DNA from: Agelaius tricolor
Lineage: Eukaryota > Chordata > Aves > Passeriformes > Icteridae
Direction: 5' to 3'
DNA length: 64,000 bases
Assembly: GCA_023055355.1 (NCBI GenBank)
Contig: JALJCS010000001.1
Coordinates: 75,743,381 to 75,807,380 of the forward strand
Numbering within the stretch: the stretch's first letter is position 1; each line of letters begins with the position of its first letter. The notes below the pieces were generated by a model. It was not told where the DNA came from, made no database searches, and saw only the letters and a list, made by a program, of their open reading frames with translations. The position numbers were made by a program, and so were the translations under genes. Below are positions 13,276 to 27,050 of this stretch, one piece after another.

Positions 13276-13788
13276 TAAAATAGCCTAACACCCAAAAATT
13301 AGATGACAGATGTATAAACAGACTGGTACAGTGCACATCATATGCAAAAAAAAAATCATACTTTTCAGCTTTCTTATTGTTGAGTTATTCCACACTTAAT
13401 GTGACCCTTTTTGAAAGATAACTACAAAACTTGCAAAAGTTCATCAATCATTTTTCTCTATTAATTCCAGCATATAAACTGTCCTAAATAAACCTCAGTG
13501 GGAAAGATTTCTCTGTACAAACCAGCCTCTTCCCCTTATCATTAAGGTGCACTCTACAAACTCTGGGAAAAAGAAACTCCTAAGAAAGAAAAAAGTCAAC
13601 TGCACAGACTAGTCAGAAAGTACCAGTGTGAAAAAGTTTCCTGGAACTATAGGGGAGCACAAAATTTTTCCAGTGCTCCTTGAAACTACTGCAAAAAAGA
13701 CAACTCTCATTTGAGAGTTTAATAATAGAGGTGTTGCCTCTGAGGGAAAGCAGATTATTATTCCTTACCTTAAACATATCCAATCAGT
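13276..13788. other. Unique noncoding DNA between LTR and CR1
   Basis: About 0.5 kb of AT-rich sequence with no gene or recognised element. It separates the ERV LTR from the CR1 pair. Confidence 0.5.
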
Positions 13789-14041
13789 CATAAAATCATG
13801 AAGGTTAGAAAAGTTCTTTAAGATCATCAAGTCCCGTTGTCAAACTAGCACCACTACCCTTAAACCATGTCCTCAGTTGCCATATCCACATATTTTTGAA
13901 CACTTCCAAGAATGATGACTCTACCACTTGCCTGGGAAGTCTGTTGTAAAGATTTACAATCCTTTCTGTAAGAAAAAAAAAAAAAAATCCTAATCAGTAA
14001 TCTAAACTTCCCTGAGTGCAAATTGAGGCCATTTCCATTCA
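13789..14041 (-). mobile_element. CR1 LINE fragment, 3' region (copy A)
   Basis: Read on the minus strand this is the terminal few hundred bases of a CR1 retrotransposon. On the plus strand it starts with the reverse complement of a CR1 3' end (AAAATCATGAAGGTTAG), continues through AAGATCATCAAGTCC, a segment describing the ACACTTCCAAGAATGATGACT block, and ends in the TTGAGGCCATTTCC block. An A run at 13973-13987 interrupts it. The 5' part is missing, as is usual for CR1 because reverse transcription tends to stop early. It abuts copy B of another CR1. Confidence 0.8.
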
Positions 14042-14330
14042 ACTCCTTCCCTTTTCAGTGACAGGGCATTTAAAACTTCTGGACAACTTGTTCCACTGTC
14101 TCACCATCCTTGTAAAAATATTTCTTTTTCATGCCCAGTCTAAATGTACCATCTTTCAGTTTAAAACCACTATCCCTTGTTCTGTTTCTATATCCCTTGG
14201 TAGAAAGTCTCTCTGTCTTTCTTATAAGCTCCCTTTATACCTTGAAAGGCCACAAAAATGAGTTCCTTAGAACCTTCTCCTCTCCAGGCTATACAACCTC
14301 ATCTGTCTCAGCCAGGTCCCTCTCCACTGA
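14042..14330 (-). mobile_element. CR1 LINE fragment (copy B), different subfamily
   Basis: Directly after copy A a second CR1-derived segment begins in the same orientation. It repeats equivalent positions of the element: the block GTTCCACTGTCTCACCATCC corresponds to the same 3' region already covered by copy A, so this cannot be one continuous element. It then runs further toward the 5' side through TTTCAGTTTAAAACCAC, CCCTTGTTCTG and CTTCTCCTCTCCAGGC. The far boundary near 14330 is approximate, where resemblance fades. Confidence 0.78.
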
Positions 14331-17300
14331 TTATGGACTGTTAGTTACTTACTTATGAGGCTTAGTCAACTCCTGAAGTCTACATCAAATTCTGGACAAC
14401 AAAATAATTTTAAAATGGTTCCTCCACAGGCTCCTGGAATAACTTGGTACTACTGTGCTTCAATCCATTCTCTAGCATCTCTAATAGAGACTGCTTCACA
14501 TGCTTTAAAGATATTTGATACCAAGACAAGGAGGGGAATATTTATGATGTCAGATAGACACAACAAACATTCCTGCCAGTGTCTTGTCAAAATACTATGG
14601 TCAAAGGTTTCACAGGCTACTGTGGGAGCTTTACATGACTTGTGATTCCATATTTGCTTTGGGAAACCTGTTCTCAAGGTTGTCATCTCCCTGACTTCAA
14701 AATTGAATGAAGATAGAAATCTTTTTGCTGTTTCAGCCAAATCCGTGGAAAAACCAATGATTTATTCAGGGAACCCCTTGACCAAATGTACTTATGATAA
14801 GAATTAAGGGAATGGATGTCTGGCAACTGAAAGAGGTACCACTAGCAAGGACAGAAGCATAAGGGAGCCAGAAATCAGAAATGCTGGGAAAACCCACCAG
14901 AGAGTACACTAATATTTGCTTCTACCCATGTGCTCTGCAGGCTGTGTGCAATCAATCCTGTGTTACAGGCCAGTAAAAGATGTCTTACTGGACTGGAATC
15001 AGTATTCCACCGTTGCTTGTAAATCACTGTCCCAGAGTCTATTCTCTGTGTTAAGGTCAGCATGCACGGTCTGACAATGTGCACAATATTATACTCCAAA
15101 TCATATCAGTTCCCTCCAACTTTCCATCCAGTGAAGCCTTTGGCCTGAGGGAGCTGCTGCACCATTCTAAAGGTTCTCTGACAGAGAGGGAATATTGGTT
15201 GGTCTGAGTGAAAACGTTGCCAGCAACCAGTCTAGCATTTTTCACAGTAGTGACACTCAACTTCCAGGTCTTAGCAACATTCTCTGCATTGTTCAACTTC
15301 TTAGTATAAAGAAAGCCAGCACATTCTGGGTGGATAAGGACTGGCAAGTAAGGCTGCAACTCTATATCCTCAAAACCACCTATACCAATTCAGAGCATAG
15401 TGTTTTTGGAGGCCTGGAAGAAAAGTATTTTTTCCCACCCATCTTCCTGAAGAGCAGAACAAAGAACTCTCCTCTGTAAATCACAGGAGATTTCTGTCTC
15501 ACTCCAACTAAGAGGACACCTATTTATCTCGAACTATCAAAGTGCTCTTAATTTCACTGTACTATTTTTTTCTCCTTCTGTGAGTGAGCACAACAGTCTT
15601 CCACATCAGATGCTCGTTCTGATGTTAAACATGTAACAGCCCTATGTAACATAGTCAGGTGGTGTTGTGAAGTTTTCCATAAGAACTAGGACAGTCACTG
15701 TGAGGTATCCACACATCAAATAAACATGGATTCATATAAATGTCTCTTTTTTGGAAAGGCACTGTTAACTTGGGCAATTTTTTACATCTAGTAATATTCA
15801 AGGGAACTAAGACTTCTTGTTTGTTTGTTTCTTTTAAGCAACATCATTTAACTTTTCCTCTGTCTTATTTTTTTTGTTTAAATGAAGGTATTACCATGTT
15901 CCTTGTAAAAGATGCATTAAATGATTCACTTCCAGTTTATGTATGTTTTAAAGTCACTCTGTATCCTCAGGCTGCAAGGAGTTCTGATCTAAATATTTTA
16001 AATAAAATATTGTTTGGTTTCTGCTGTTGTTCAACCATAAGAAAGAGTCTTAAAAAGCAGGAGTCATGACACTGAAAAATATTAATGATACTGAACCTCC
16101 AATGATTCTAAAAAGTTTTTTTGTGTTTAAATTTCCTATATCTTTTCCTATATCTTTGCACAGAAAATCATAACATGTATCCTGGCTTGTAAAACTTCTA
16201 GAACTCTAGACAGCTAGTGCCACTGATTTGATGATGTGTGAGACACAGAACTTGACATTTTTCTAGGATAGCAAGATGGATAATTTAGGATTTTTTTGTT
16301 CTCAATTTCCACCATCTTATAAACACAAAGATGATTTGTTTAAATGGTATTGTTATAAAATACACTGCAAGTTCTTTCAAAGTGTTTTTTTTGGAGGAGT
16401 CGTGTGGGGCGATTGATTCTGTCAGAAATACCTCTTTAATTTGGAATTCAAAGCACCATAAACTGTGACAATTGTATGTTCCATCCAGAGGTGGAACTGA
16501 AGGGAGAGGCACAGGTCAGCACAGCTACACTGAGTCCAACTACATTAATTCATGCAGGAAAATGTGCTCACCTGTCTGTTCCTCACCTGGAACACCAGAG
16601 AGGTGAGTTTACCATTCTATAAACCTACTATTAGTTTGATGAAAATGTAAGAGAAATCAGTATTTAGAATAACTCAAGAAATAGGAACTCCAAAAGAGTA
16701 AAGATCCCAAACAAAATCTATAATTCCAGGCTTTCGTCTTGATACTGGAATAGTTTCTCTAATATAACTTTTAAAAAGAATTGCAAGATTTTTTTTTGTT
16801 TTGAGTTGACTACAAGTCTGGGCTAAAATATGTGAAGACTTGTATAGATACTTCCATATTGTTTCTTCTGTTCGGAACTTCAGAAGAATCACTTTTATGT
16901 TGGAATAAAAAAACCTTAGATAGACCTGATTCCTTCAGTGCACCACCACACCAACACTTTTAAAGGGAAAGAGATATAAAACACACTACATTTCTTTTTT
17001 CTAGGAATCATAATTCATCGTATGAATTATGTTTAGAATATATATTTATATGTTTAATATATAAAGTGCTAAAACAGACCCTATGTAGATTTGCTGAAAA
17101 ATACTGAAAAAAATTGCAGGGGAAAAAAAAAAGTATTTCCTTCTAAATTCCTTACATGATCTTAGTATTTTGACGAAATGTTTCCAGTTGTTTTCTCTCT
17201 CTTCACATAAGAAAAATAAATTTCCCTTGTTCACACATTTATTTTTTTTACTGCCAAAAGGAAATGAATGAGGATGAAAAGAAGCATACTAAGAAAAAGG

Positions 17301-19178
17301 GTGAGTGTGCAGGAAAGTAGGAAGAAAAGTCCTAAAAAACTGAGGGTGGATATTAACTCAAACTAGCAAAAGTTATTTAGAAAGTGCTGACTACCCAACT
17401 CAAAAACATGGCCATCTACATTGCCACAGTTCACACAAGCCAGAGCATGGGGCTGTCATTAGTGACTCTAGAAGGTGCCTCCTCACGGATGTGGCCACAA
17501 GAAATATCTCCATGGTGAGCTGGACCTCTGCTGCTTTGCCACAGTGAGTATTGAGATTCCCCAAGGACCCAGGAGAAATGGCTCCAGCTGCCTCTTACTG
17601 ACTCCCCAGAATTGTTCTCATTTTCTTTTTCAGATCTCAAAGGCAGAAGATTAATGGAATCCAATCTGATTTTTCTTGGTTTGATGAAGGAAGGAAACTG
17701 CTTAGGCTGGCTGGTCCAGCTGCAGTATCATCACATGCAGCTTTAAATTCTATGCCTACAGGTGCTATGTCCAGCACATATATTCTTTCCTAATGAAGCA
17801 GCCTAGCTGAAAATATTAATAGAATTATCTTCAGTAACACTCAATGTAACCTTTATTCTCACTGCTTGGAGGATCTGTCTCACATCTTTCCAAGGCAGAG
17901 TAGTCAGAGTGATTCACTGAAAAATAAGGTTCTTTCTCTTCCAGTCTCTGAGGAAATGGCATCCTTTTCTCCTGTGGAGATAAAGAAGAAAGGAGTCAGT
18001 GTTCTATATGTTTGCAACCTCATTAAAAGTTTCATCTGAAACTTAGCATGGTAAAATTTCCAGCTGGCAGAGAATACAGCTGCCACCTTCCTAGCATCAG
18101 ACAGAGCATAAAAACCTTGGATTAATGGTATGAATCCTCCAGTGACATCTAGTCAGATTCAGAGCTGGAATAGTCTTTGATTTTAATTTTTAATCACTTT
18201 TCAGCTACATTAAAAATATTAAACTGCAGTCCATCAACACACACTAGTTCACACTAGATCTGGGGCAAAGATGCTGTCACAGACCAGAATGAGAGATTTA
18301 AACCAAGTCTCAAAGTTTTCCTCACGTAGCCTTCTCACCAAGAAGACTATAATCATGTAAGTATCCTTCTTTATTTCTAAATCCCATATAATCCCTGCTT
18401 CCCAATCTATGAGCTCAAACATTTATTGCTGCAAAACAAGAAGTATATTCAAGAGGCTTCATGAAACCTGGTGAAGACCTCTCTGTTTGGGATGGGTAAC
18501 TAATGAACACTGCAAAGGATAAAGGACAAATTGAAACTATAAATAAATAAACAGATAGACTCTAAGTGCAAAAGTATTGGAAACCACCATTATTTAATGC
18601 AAAAAGTCCAAAAAAGTGTAACACTGAGATAGGATTATAGCATAATTTCCAAATTTGACTGGCAGATATTTAACTATACAACGCGTTCATACCATCAAAG
18701 GGTAAAATTTCCATTACATCAGTAAGGAAATGTTGTAATGTCTATCCTGAAACAGAAAAAAAAGCATGACAGCCCTCCTGACAGCTGAAAAATAAGGATT
18801 TGGACAGGAACAATCAGTCCAATAACATGAGCTACTGGAGCTAAGAGGTAAGCTGAATTACTATCCTTTTCTTCAGTTATGAGTATACTTCCTTGTCAGA
18901 CAGAGACAAATCTTCAAAATTCACTTATCCCATTACCATGAGACAACATATGAGAACAAAAGAGAATGTGAGATGCCAAGAGTGTTCTGCTTTTAATTTC
19001 TGTAAAATTCTGTATCGTAAGGCTCATTTATTCACCTCAATTATGCAAATTTTGTCACAGGTGAAGAGTTTTGCCTGGTTTCAATAACACTGGTTGTCTT
19101 AACGAGGTATATTCAGAAGGTGTTTTAGACTTCACTTTTCCCACTATTCATTGCTCAGTACTGCATCAGGTTTATTAT
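14331..19178. other. Unique noncoding DNA
   Basis: No gene, RNA or known repeat was recognised. Several open frames occur: 14355-14645 plus, and 15057-15359 minus with 15195-15479 plus overlapping it. The minus frame at 15057-15359 (100 codons) has a less biased composition than most but no domain I recognise. The tandem phrase CCTATATCTTTT occurs twice near 16135-16158. Confidence 0.5.
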
Positions 19179-19256
19179 TCTCCTCTCCTCTCCTCTCCTC
19201 TCCTCTCCTCTCCTCTCCTCTCCTCTCCTCTCCTCTCCTCTCCTCTCCTCTCCTCT
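19179..19256 (+). repeat. (TCCTC)n microsatellite, about 15 units
   Basis: Fifteen uninterrupted TCCTC units run from 19181 to 19255 with a partial unit at the left edge. One strand is pure pyrimidine and the other pure purine. Frames across it (19071-19304 plus, 19155-19370 minus) are open only because the pentamer has no stop codon. Length is likely to vary between individuals. Confidence 0.97.
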
Positions 19257-19532
19257 TCCATTAAAAAAAAGAGAAAAATTGGCTCCAAGCCTGTGGATAG
19301 TTGACAAATTAGCACATGTTTTTGTCCCCAGCAGAGAAAAAAATGTGTTTATCCTAATTTGCTTTAACACCCCTCTCTTTAGAGTGTTTTGACCAAATCA
19401 CACTCCTAAATATCTAACCTCTTAGTTTCCTTAGCTTTCATTTTAAATGCATACTGTGTTTTGAATGGTTTTAAATGTTTGGAAATATAAATCAGTGTTT
19501 GATAAGTCTGTGTGCAGTCAGGTCACATGAAG

Positions 19533-19592
19533 AGGAAAATATCTTAGGAGCAGAATTAGCATTACTTAGGAAAGTATCTTAGGAGCAGAATT
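19533..19592 (+). repeat. Short tandem duplication, 35-bp period
   Basis: The block AGGAAAATATCTTAGGAGC at 19533 returns at 19568 as AGGAAAGTATCTTAGGAGC, followed both times by AGAATT. About 25 aligned bases differ at one position. It is a local duplication with no coding content. Confidence 0.8.
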
Positions 19593-22500
19593 TTTTTATT
19601 CTTTTATTCTTTTAGATGGAGAAATATACTGGAGATTAGAAACAAACTTGATTTTAATAAAATGAAAACTGACATTTCCTTTCATTTCAAACTTTTTTGT
19701 GTTTCTGGTTTTCCATTTTTATGAGAGTTTTTTCATTTTCTTTCTCCCTTGTTCTCCCTTGGATTTCCTGGTTTTGGTTTCAAAACAGAAATAGCAGATT
19801 AACAAGGGACGAGGCTGTTTTCAAAATTTCCAATCTCAACTGAAGCCAAACCAGTCTTCCATTTTGTATGTTCTCAACAATGCTTGACTTTGAATTTGTT
19901 TAAGCATCTGAATAATTATTCATTAATATCCTGCTTACAGCAAACACTTTTCCTTCACCCTCAGGTTGAAATTTGCATCCTTGTTTCAGAAATTGTCTAA
20001 TCTCTGATTAGAGTCTTAACATAAAATTAAAGATCATTTGTATGACTAAGGCAAAAAAGAATTAATGTTTTTGTGATCAGAGGTGATCAGCACAGAGTGA
20101 GGTGTTAATTCACCACCAGAGGGCATCCACATGGGAAGGAATATGATCCTAATGAAGTTGCAATAGAAGAATTAATAACAATTATTAAATGAGGTCAGCA
20201 GATGTCAAACAAAGCACGTTCACTACTTCCTGCCAAATTCTACATGTGTACAAAATTAAAACAATGCCTTAGAATTAAACAATCTTCAAACAAATTATCA
20301 ATCCCATACTCAGGTTTTACTTAGAAAATAATCTCTGGTGGATCTCCAGAACCCAAAGTCCTTATGTTTTTAACCACTACAGCTTCAAGAAGGCTCCTAC
20401 TGATATTCTCCCGGGTAAGAACTGACAGAATATTGACCAGCTACTATATCACTCAACTCACAGACGTGTCTGCAACTGCAAGATAAATGGACTTTTAATT
20501 TCTGGCCCCAGACAATGCTTTATGAGGCTGCTAGGATGTTGACAGAACTCTTTGTAAAAAAATAGAAAAAAACAGAATGTGGGAAATTTATTTTCAACAT
20601 ATCAAACAGCTGAAAGTAATAGCTTTTTACACTCTGTATTCCATAAACTGTGTGTTTAAGAGACCAGGAATGAAAGGACAATGGTTTGGGCCCAGAATTC
20701 CAATTTTCTAAAAATTATTTTGAGGAAAGCATCAGTTGCCTCAATATTATGAAATCTGAAGACTTTTGAAAACTTCTGATTTCTAAGGAATTTCAGGAAG
20801 AAACAGGCCCAGGATTGTTAGGTTTTCTACTTTTTGAAGAGTGTGTCTCAGTAGGATGATGAGACATCAAGTGCTATATTTCTTACTAGATTCTGTCTAC
20901 CACATAGCCTGCTCCCAGGCATATTTATATTTTGGAATATTTGGCAAAAAGTTTTGTATTTGCATGATTACATTCTAAGCACTAAGAGTAGGCAATAGTT
21001 CTTTAATCTCCCATTGATTGTGCAGACAGTCATCATTGCTGTCAATATTGTCAGTAAAGAGACACTAACACGTGATGTCTGGATTATTTGCCCATTTTTA
21101 TCCTACATAATCAGCAGATGATGAGCTGTTAAGCTGAAAGCAACACTCAAACCCACTCTATGTATACTGTTTATGCCCTGCTTATATACTCTTCCTTTTA
21201 CAAATGAGTCCTAATCTTTGAGCTATTTATGAAACTTCTTTTGGGAGTCAGTGCTTTCAAATCTGAATTGTACTTTAAGGAAGGGGGTTTAACTTCAGGG
21301 CAATGGTGTACCAGAGACAGAAAGGAGTTATTGGTTTTTTTAAGAGTGCCAAATAACCCTCAGTTGTTGGACTAATGGTACATAACTTTGCAGAAGACTA
21401 CAAGCAAACTTGCAGTCAGAGATAAAGAATGAATGATTCTTTTCTGTTCTGTATATGAAAAATTGTACATTACTGCAGAAATTCTTACTAGCAGCCAAGT
21501 CTGATGATATGTCTTAGAAGAATTAGTTTAACTCATGTGGAATCACTATAACCTCAAGGCTTCAATAATTGTTTAAAGATTTAAGTTTCACAGTTGGTTT
21601 CATAAGCCAGAATAGTCAGCATCCAGGTTTGTGGCTGAGTTGTGAAAGTTAACAGAGCACTCTCAGAACTCACTCTGAAATATTAAATTAAAGTCATAGG
21701 ACTGGCAGTGAAGATTTTTAAGCAGGATGCAGAATTTTACCTGTCACAGTTTAACTAGTGAGGAAACCTGCAGGCTCTATAGGAAATATATTTCAACTGA
21801 AACAGATTTCTTCCTGTCTGAGTGTGTTGGTACAGGCATAAATCGGCAGAGATGCTAACTGTGATAAACCTGGGCAAATAAGCACACACCAGAAACGAGG
21901 CTTGAAGTAAACACAGGTTTTTTGCATGACAACATATAAGCCTGAAGAGCATATGGCACCCCTGAATTAAGGAGCATATCTCTGTTCTTTAATTTGATCA
22001 CCTTGAGATGGCCTTTTTAGAATGAAGTATGGCTTCATCCATTTAGGAAGATCCAGAAGGTTCTCTTGTCTCAAATAGCAACTCATAGATGTAATTAACC
22101 ATGAGTAACCCAGAAGTTACTTTGTCAGTCTCCTGTTTGAGTGAGAAAGCACTGCACACTATTAATAATCTTGTTGTACTAGTAAATATAATACTGTCAA
22201 GTAACTGAGCTAGTATCAGTTAAATTACTTTATTGCTACAGATTTTTTTGACTGCAAAGGTTAAACATTAAAGGCTAAACTGTCCCGAGCTCCAAAGGGT
22301 GGAACCCACTGCTGAGAGCAGAGGAAACTCTGTGGCAGCACAATTCAAATACGTCTTTTCTCCACCCAGATGGACCAAACTTTAGGATTCAGATTTTCAG
22401 ATTTTTGACAAGTTTAGGGCTGAATGAGAGCTGTCATTTGTCAGCAGAGGGAACACACATGATCAGCTTCAGCTCAGTATCTGTTTTAAACAGCTAAAGT

Positions 22501-25500
22501 TAGATGAGAGAAACCTCAGCCTTGCCTTATAGCACAGAGTTTTGTCAGGTACAGTAAAAAAAAAAAATAGTTCTCTAGTCAGATTATTCCTGGAGCGTAA
22601 AAAATAGGATGTGAAATCTGTTTTTGTAATCTAAAGCAGTTTAAATTAAATAAATAAATAAACAAAATGCTCTGTATTGAGATTCTGTATAGTTAGTTTG
22701 TGTCTGAAACGAAATAAAACAAACATTGGATGTTTCTTACAATGGTGCTCACATTCCATGCTAAGTTCTACAGGCCCTAAACCAGATGGTGAGGCCTTTC
22801 ACAGTCAGATATGCCACACATCAAGATGAGGAAAGTGTTTTAATTTTCAACAGACAGAGCTGATGACAAAGAAATAAACTACTGTAACAGTTGTTCCATA
22901 GGTTTGATGTTTTGAAGAGGCACAAGAACTATCAGATTGAACAAAATTTATTGTTTCACTACTGGGACATTTAATCTGACATAGTGAAGAGCTGATTCAA
23001 AAGACACAAAAAGAATCAGGAAAAAAAAAAAAAAAGGAAAAGGAAATAAAAACCTTCTCCTCAACCTCTTCACACTTTCAGAACCAAACTGCAACCAAAT
23101 ATTTTTGAAGTTCTAGAGCAAGTAGAGAGAGAGCTTTTATTATGACAATAGTAATTGCCATCAAGTTCTGAAACTGTAACACCACAAAAATGATGTTTCT
23201 GGCCAGAACCTGAAAGGTAAGTGCCAGAAATCTCACATGAAATGCTGGTTTTCAGGAGACTGCCAATTCAAACTGGAGATTTGATAGGTTCAGATAATTT
23301 CATAATAAACATTCAGAATTCTGTAGAGTTATCTGAACACAACTTGCCCTCTGAACCTTTACGTTCAACTTTCAGAATAGAAAATCACATTTGTAAGCTG
23401 TAGATAATAACATTATCAGGGGTGCTGTTATCACAGGAGTATAGTACTCAAAGAGGAACAATTAGGCAGCAACATCTGAGATTTATTTGCCAGTACTTTT
23501 ATTTTTTTCCTCCCACTTAGGGTCTCCATATTTTGCAGAATGTGTGGATGTGGGAGACGTTTTTATGTCTGAAATTTGTTTACAGGAAGCAGGATTTTAA
23601 GACAAAGACTTTAGTGGGGTGTGAAAACACATTTTTTAACCATGCTGACAAAAAGAACTTTGATGTTTTTTGCTTAGGCATGTCACCTGCAGTCTTATAT
23701 ACATGAATATTTGATTGTAGTTTCAGATTTGCCCAATAGTACTTTCTTTTTCCTTTCAGTTGATGAAATCTCTGAAATGAAGAGCTCAGGCAGGTTTCTT
23801 CTGCATAAAATAACATTGGTTTTCTTGACACTCAGAGCCTATGTTAAAGTACTAACCTCCATTATATCACAACTTCAGATTTGTTTAAACAAGTTTCCAC
23901 CTGCACAACAACTCCTTTTACTGCCAGTGAAACACACTCTTCCCCAAGGAGCCCAGAATTATAAATCACCAAAGTGCACATGCTGCTGCTGCCAGCATGA
24001 GAGGGGTCTGGCACGATGAATCTGAGGAGTAATGAGGGGCATGGAATGGCCCACACACATAAGGAGAGGAGAAACCAGAGCACAGCCTTAGAGTGTAGAA
24101 AGCAGTGTATCCAAAGGTTTTAAACACAGCCTATTGGATTCAGATATGTGGCTTTTATCTATGAGTTGTGACCATGGCAAGAGCAACCAGTCTCTAAACA
24201 AAGAGCCTAGGATGCATGTGTTCATACACCTGTGAATTATGAAACAAGAATAAACTATAACATCAGGCTGCTCTGTGTGCATTTCATCATAACAAGATAC
24301 AATCTTCAAATGCTTGGACAAAAAATACTAAATTGAGTAGACTAGAAATGGAGAGCCCATCCTGCCCAAGCTGCACATTTTCATCACTTGCCAAGTTTAC
24401 TGATTTTTTTCTCAGTAAGATCTCAGGAGCTAGTTTCAAGTGAAAAGAAAAAGAAGAAAAAAAAAAAAAAAAAAAAAAAAAAGCAGTTCCCAGCTGCAGT
24501 TCCCATTGGTAACAGTAAATTGCTTTCTGTTGCAAGAAACTGTAATGCCTGTAGTCTCCATTTCCCCCTGCCTCCTTCACTGTTCTGAAGGAAACTGGTG
24601 GTCTTACAGCATCCTGGGGGTGGTCTGCAGACCTCCTCTTAGCTGCAGTTGCTCTGGTTCCTGTCTATGCTCCAATCCATTCATACCCAGTTCAGTGCCA
24701 CCCACAGTGAACAGTTGCATGTGAATATCTGAAAATCCTCTGAAAGATGCCAGCTCTATCTTCCTTTGATGTGCCATATTAGGTCCTAAAGGGCCGATTT
24801 CTTCCCTTGCACACATGCAGCTCCTGCTGATCTCAACTGAGGCTGCAGATTCAATACACACAGTGTAATGCTAAGCTGAGACTAGCCACAGTTTCTGAGT
24901 AGAGCTCCCTTCAGTGCAGGGATTTATGTTATTCAGTGCTGCAGCTATACCCATTTCTGGAATCTTTTTCCCCAGAAAAGATCCACATCCATGTGTAAAC
25001 ATATTTTCATGGGTACTATTGCAAAAGACTAATTGTGTCAAATACTTCTCACCGCCTGGGGACTTTTCTGTTCTGTGTTTACAAATTATAAATGTAGACA
25101 CAAGCCTTTTCTAAATAAACTAGCCTGGACACCTACTAGAAATATAGCTAGAAATGTAGGAAGGGATCCAAGATGCAAAACTCACAAGAAGACTGGGTAA
25201 AGATTCGTTGAATTTATCCATACTATGTTCTGTACTGGGATAGTTGCACTCTTAGCCAGTACCTAATGATGTAGTTTCCAGATAAATCAGCTTCAGCAAG
25301 TGGTATGAATTGCAGACATAGTACAGATCTCAGCAGAGCCATCCCTCAAACAGTGACTGTTAAGTGTATGAAGTTATTTGCAGGATTAAATCTTAATTAT
25401 ACCATAGCTGTTCCACTCCTCCATGCACCATATGTGTAGATGGCAAAGTCAGGTTAGCAGAACATGACATCCACATGCCTGTGGATTTTTTGTTCATTTT

Positions 25501-26849
25501 TTAATAACTGACATATATTTTATGGTAGGATTACAGTGATGATCTGGGTGCAGTTCTGAAAGCAATCAGGAGCAGTTATTTACATATACTTTAGAAAAAA
25601 GCACCATATGTTGAACCCAAGGCAGTTTATAAAGTACATAGGGTAGTTGAAATACTTCAGAACAATCTTATCTATAACTTCTCAAGTTTTTTTGAAAAAC
25701 ATATAAATATTCAACTGTCAATACTGACCTGAAAGTTTCTTGTGTTGTGTGTACACATGCTGTACTTTTTGCCAAATATATTGGCACAGGATTATCCCAA
25801 CAGCAAAGACTATATTGAATTTTATATAGCAGACACTTATAGAGTTTGTACCCACATCACTCATTCTGTAACAGTCTGCAATTAATTTGTTGCAGAAGGA
25901 TAACAGATTATTCATCCATGAGTGGTAAATTTAATACAGGCTGAAAAATCTGGTGGAAAAATTTGGATTGGGCTAATCTCAGCTAGTTCAGACAGTGGTG
26001 TTTTGTTAAGATAAAACAAGACAAGACAAACTGACACAATATAAAGCAAGGATAGGCAAGGTGCAAAGCTAGGTGGTGTCTGGTGGTTTGCAAAATCCCT
26101 TATCACATTCCTGGTAGGGAGAGATTATTTTGCTACCATTGTTGAATTTCTCTGTTTGTATTGCTTTATTCAGATTATTGGCTCAGATAGCATCTGCTCA
26201 GATGAAATAGAGGCAGTAGTAGTCCAGTGCAGGTTAAATGAGGAGATTAATTGCTCTGTAGCTCCTTGCTTTTTTCTTCTGTGCCTTTCTTTTTTCTCCT
26301 CTAACCTCGTGACTTCTCCCTTTTGCAAGGTCACGTAATTCTGCAGAGTTTGGGAAGTGTGCAGTTTCCTCAGCACGCTGATTGCCTTGGCATTTGTCCC
26401 TCCGTGTCATAAGGCCTAAAGCTGTGACAGTCCAACAGGCATTTTACCCTGCCATGTTTTTTGGCAGCAGGGTGGGAGAGGAACTCTGCCAAAACCATCA
26501 GTGAAATGAACTGACTTCACAGAGCTGGTTATTTTAGATTTCATAGAATTTAGGGACAGAATAGACAAGCAAAAACTGTTTCATCTGGACCTCAGGTTTG
26601 TCCCAAAACATTAAATATCTGCAACCCTATTTCCCTAAGAAGCTATTTCCCTGAGAATTGTTCCATATATATTTAAATCCCAACTCCATTGTCTAACTTC
26701 AAACAGGTACTGAGGAGTTCAAAACAGGACAGAACAGGGGGGCAAATGGAAGATGACAGCGAGTCCCTAAAACCCTGCTCTCCTCCTCATGCAGCCAAAC
26801 ACGTGTTATTCACAGTAAGAATGCTGCGTGGGCTCAGGTTCAATCTGGG
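19593..26849. other. Unique noncoding DNA with A-rich tracts
   Basis: About 7 kb of AT-rich sequence without a supported gene. It contains A-rich tracts near 22556-22567, 23020-23040 and 24442-24484. A modestly G+C-richer part at about 24540-24920 has several overlapping short open frames on both strands, none recognised. No CR1 or LTR sequence was identified before 26850. Confidence 0.5.
24442..24484 (+). repeat. Poly(A)/purine tract
   Basis: A purine-only stretch ends in a run of 26 A residues (24457-24482). It is not clearly the tail of a recognised retroposon: the sequence upstream resembles no element I know and no flanking duplication was noted. Confidence 0.9.
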
Positions 26850-27050
26850 GCTCACCTTCCCACCAGGTCTACAACTGAGCTCCCAGCCTGTGTTAAAGCC
26901 TGGACTTTCCTGTCTCAGGTACAGGGCTTTGCACTTCTCTTTTTTGTACTTCAGGAGTTTTCTGTTGGCTCTGTCCTCAAGTTTACCCGGCTTCCTCTGG
27001 ACTGAATCTCAGCAACTCAGCTTTTCACTGACTTCCCCTCATTTATTATA
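26850..27050 (-). mobile_element. CR1 LINE fragment
   Basis: Read on the plus strand this is reverse-complement CR1: CCACCAGGTCTACAACTGAG, CTCCCAGCCTGTG, then CTCAGGTACAGGGCTTTGCA and a segment near 26947-26990 that parallels the usual block following it. It comes from the part of CR1 upstream of the 3' terminal region. It is diverged, broken in all frames relative to the element, and both limits are approximate. Confidence 0.65.

Noticed and set aside
19071..19370. Open frames crossing the TCCTC array on both strands
   Set aside because: The repeated pentamer has no stop codon in any frame; no coding signal outside it.
24388..24588. Lysine-run frame
   Set aside because: Product of the A-rich tract at 24442-24484.
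26530..26680. Possible CR1 3' end starting TTTCATAGAATTTAGGG
   Set aside because: The first few bases resemble CR1 but the order is lost immediately afterwards; too weak to annotate.
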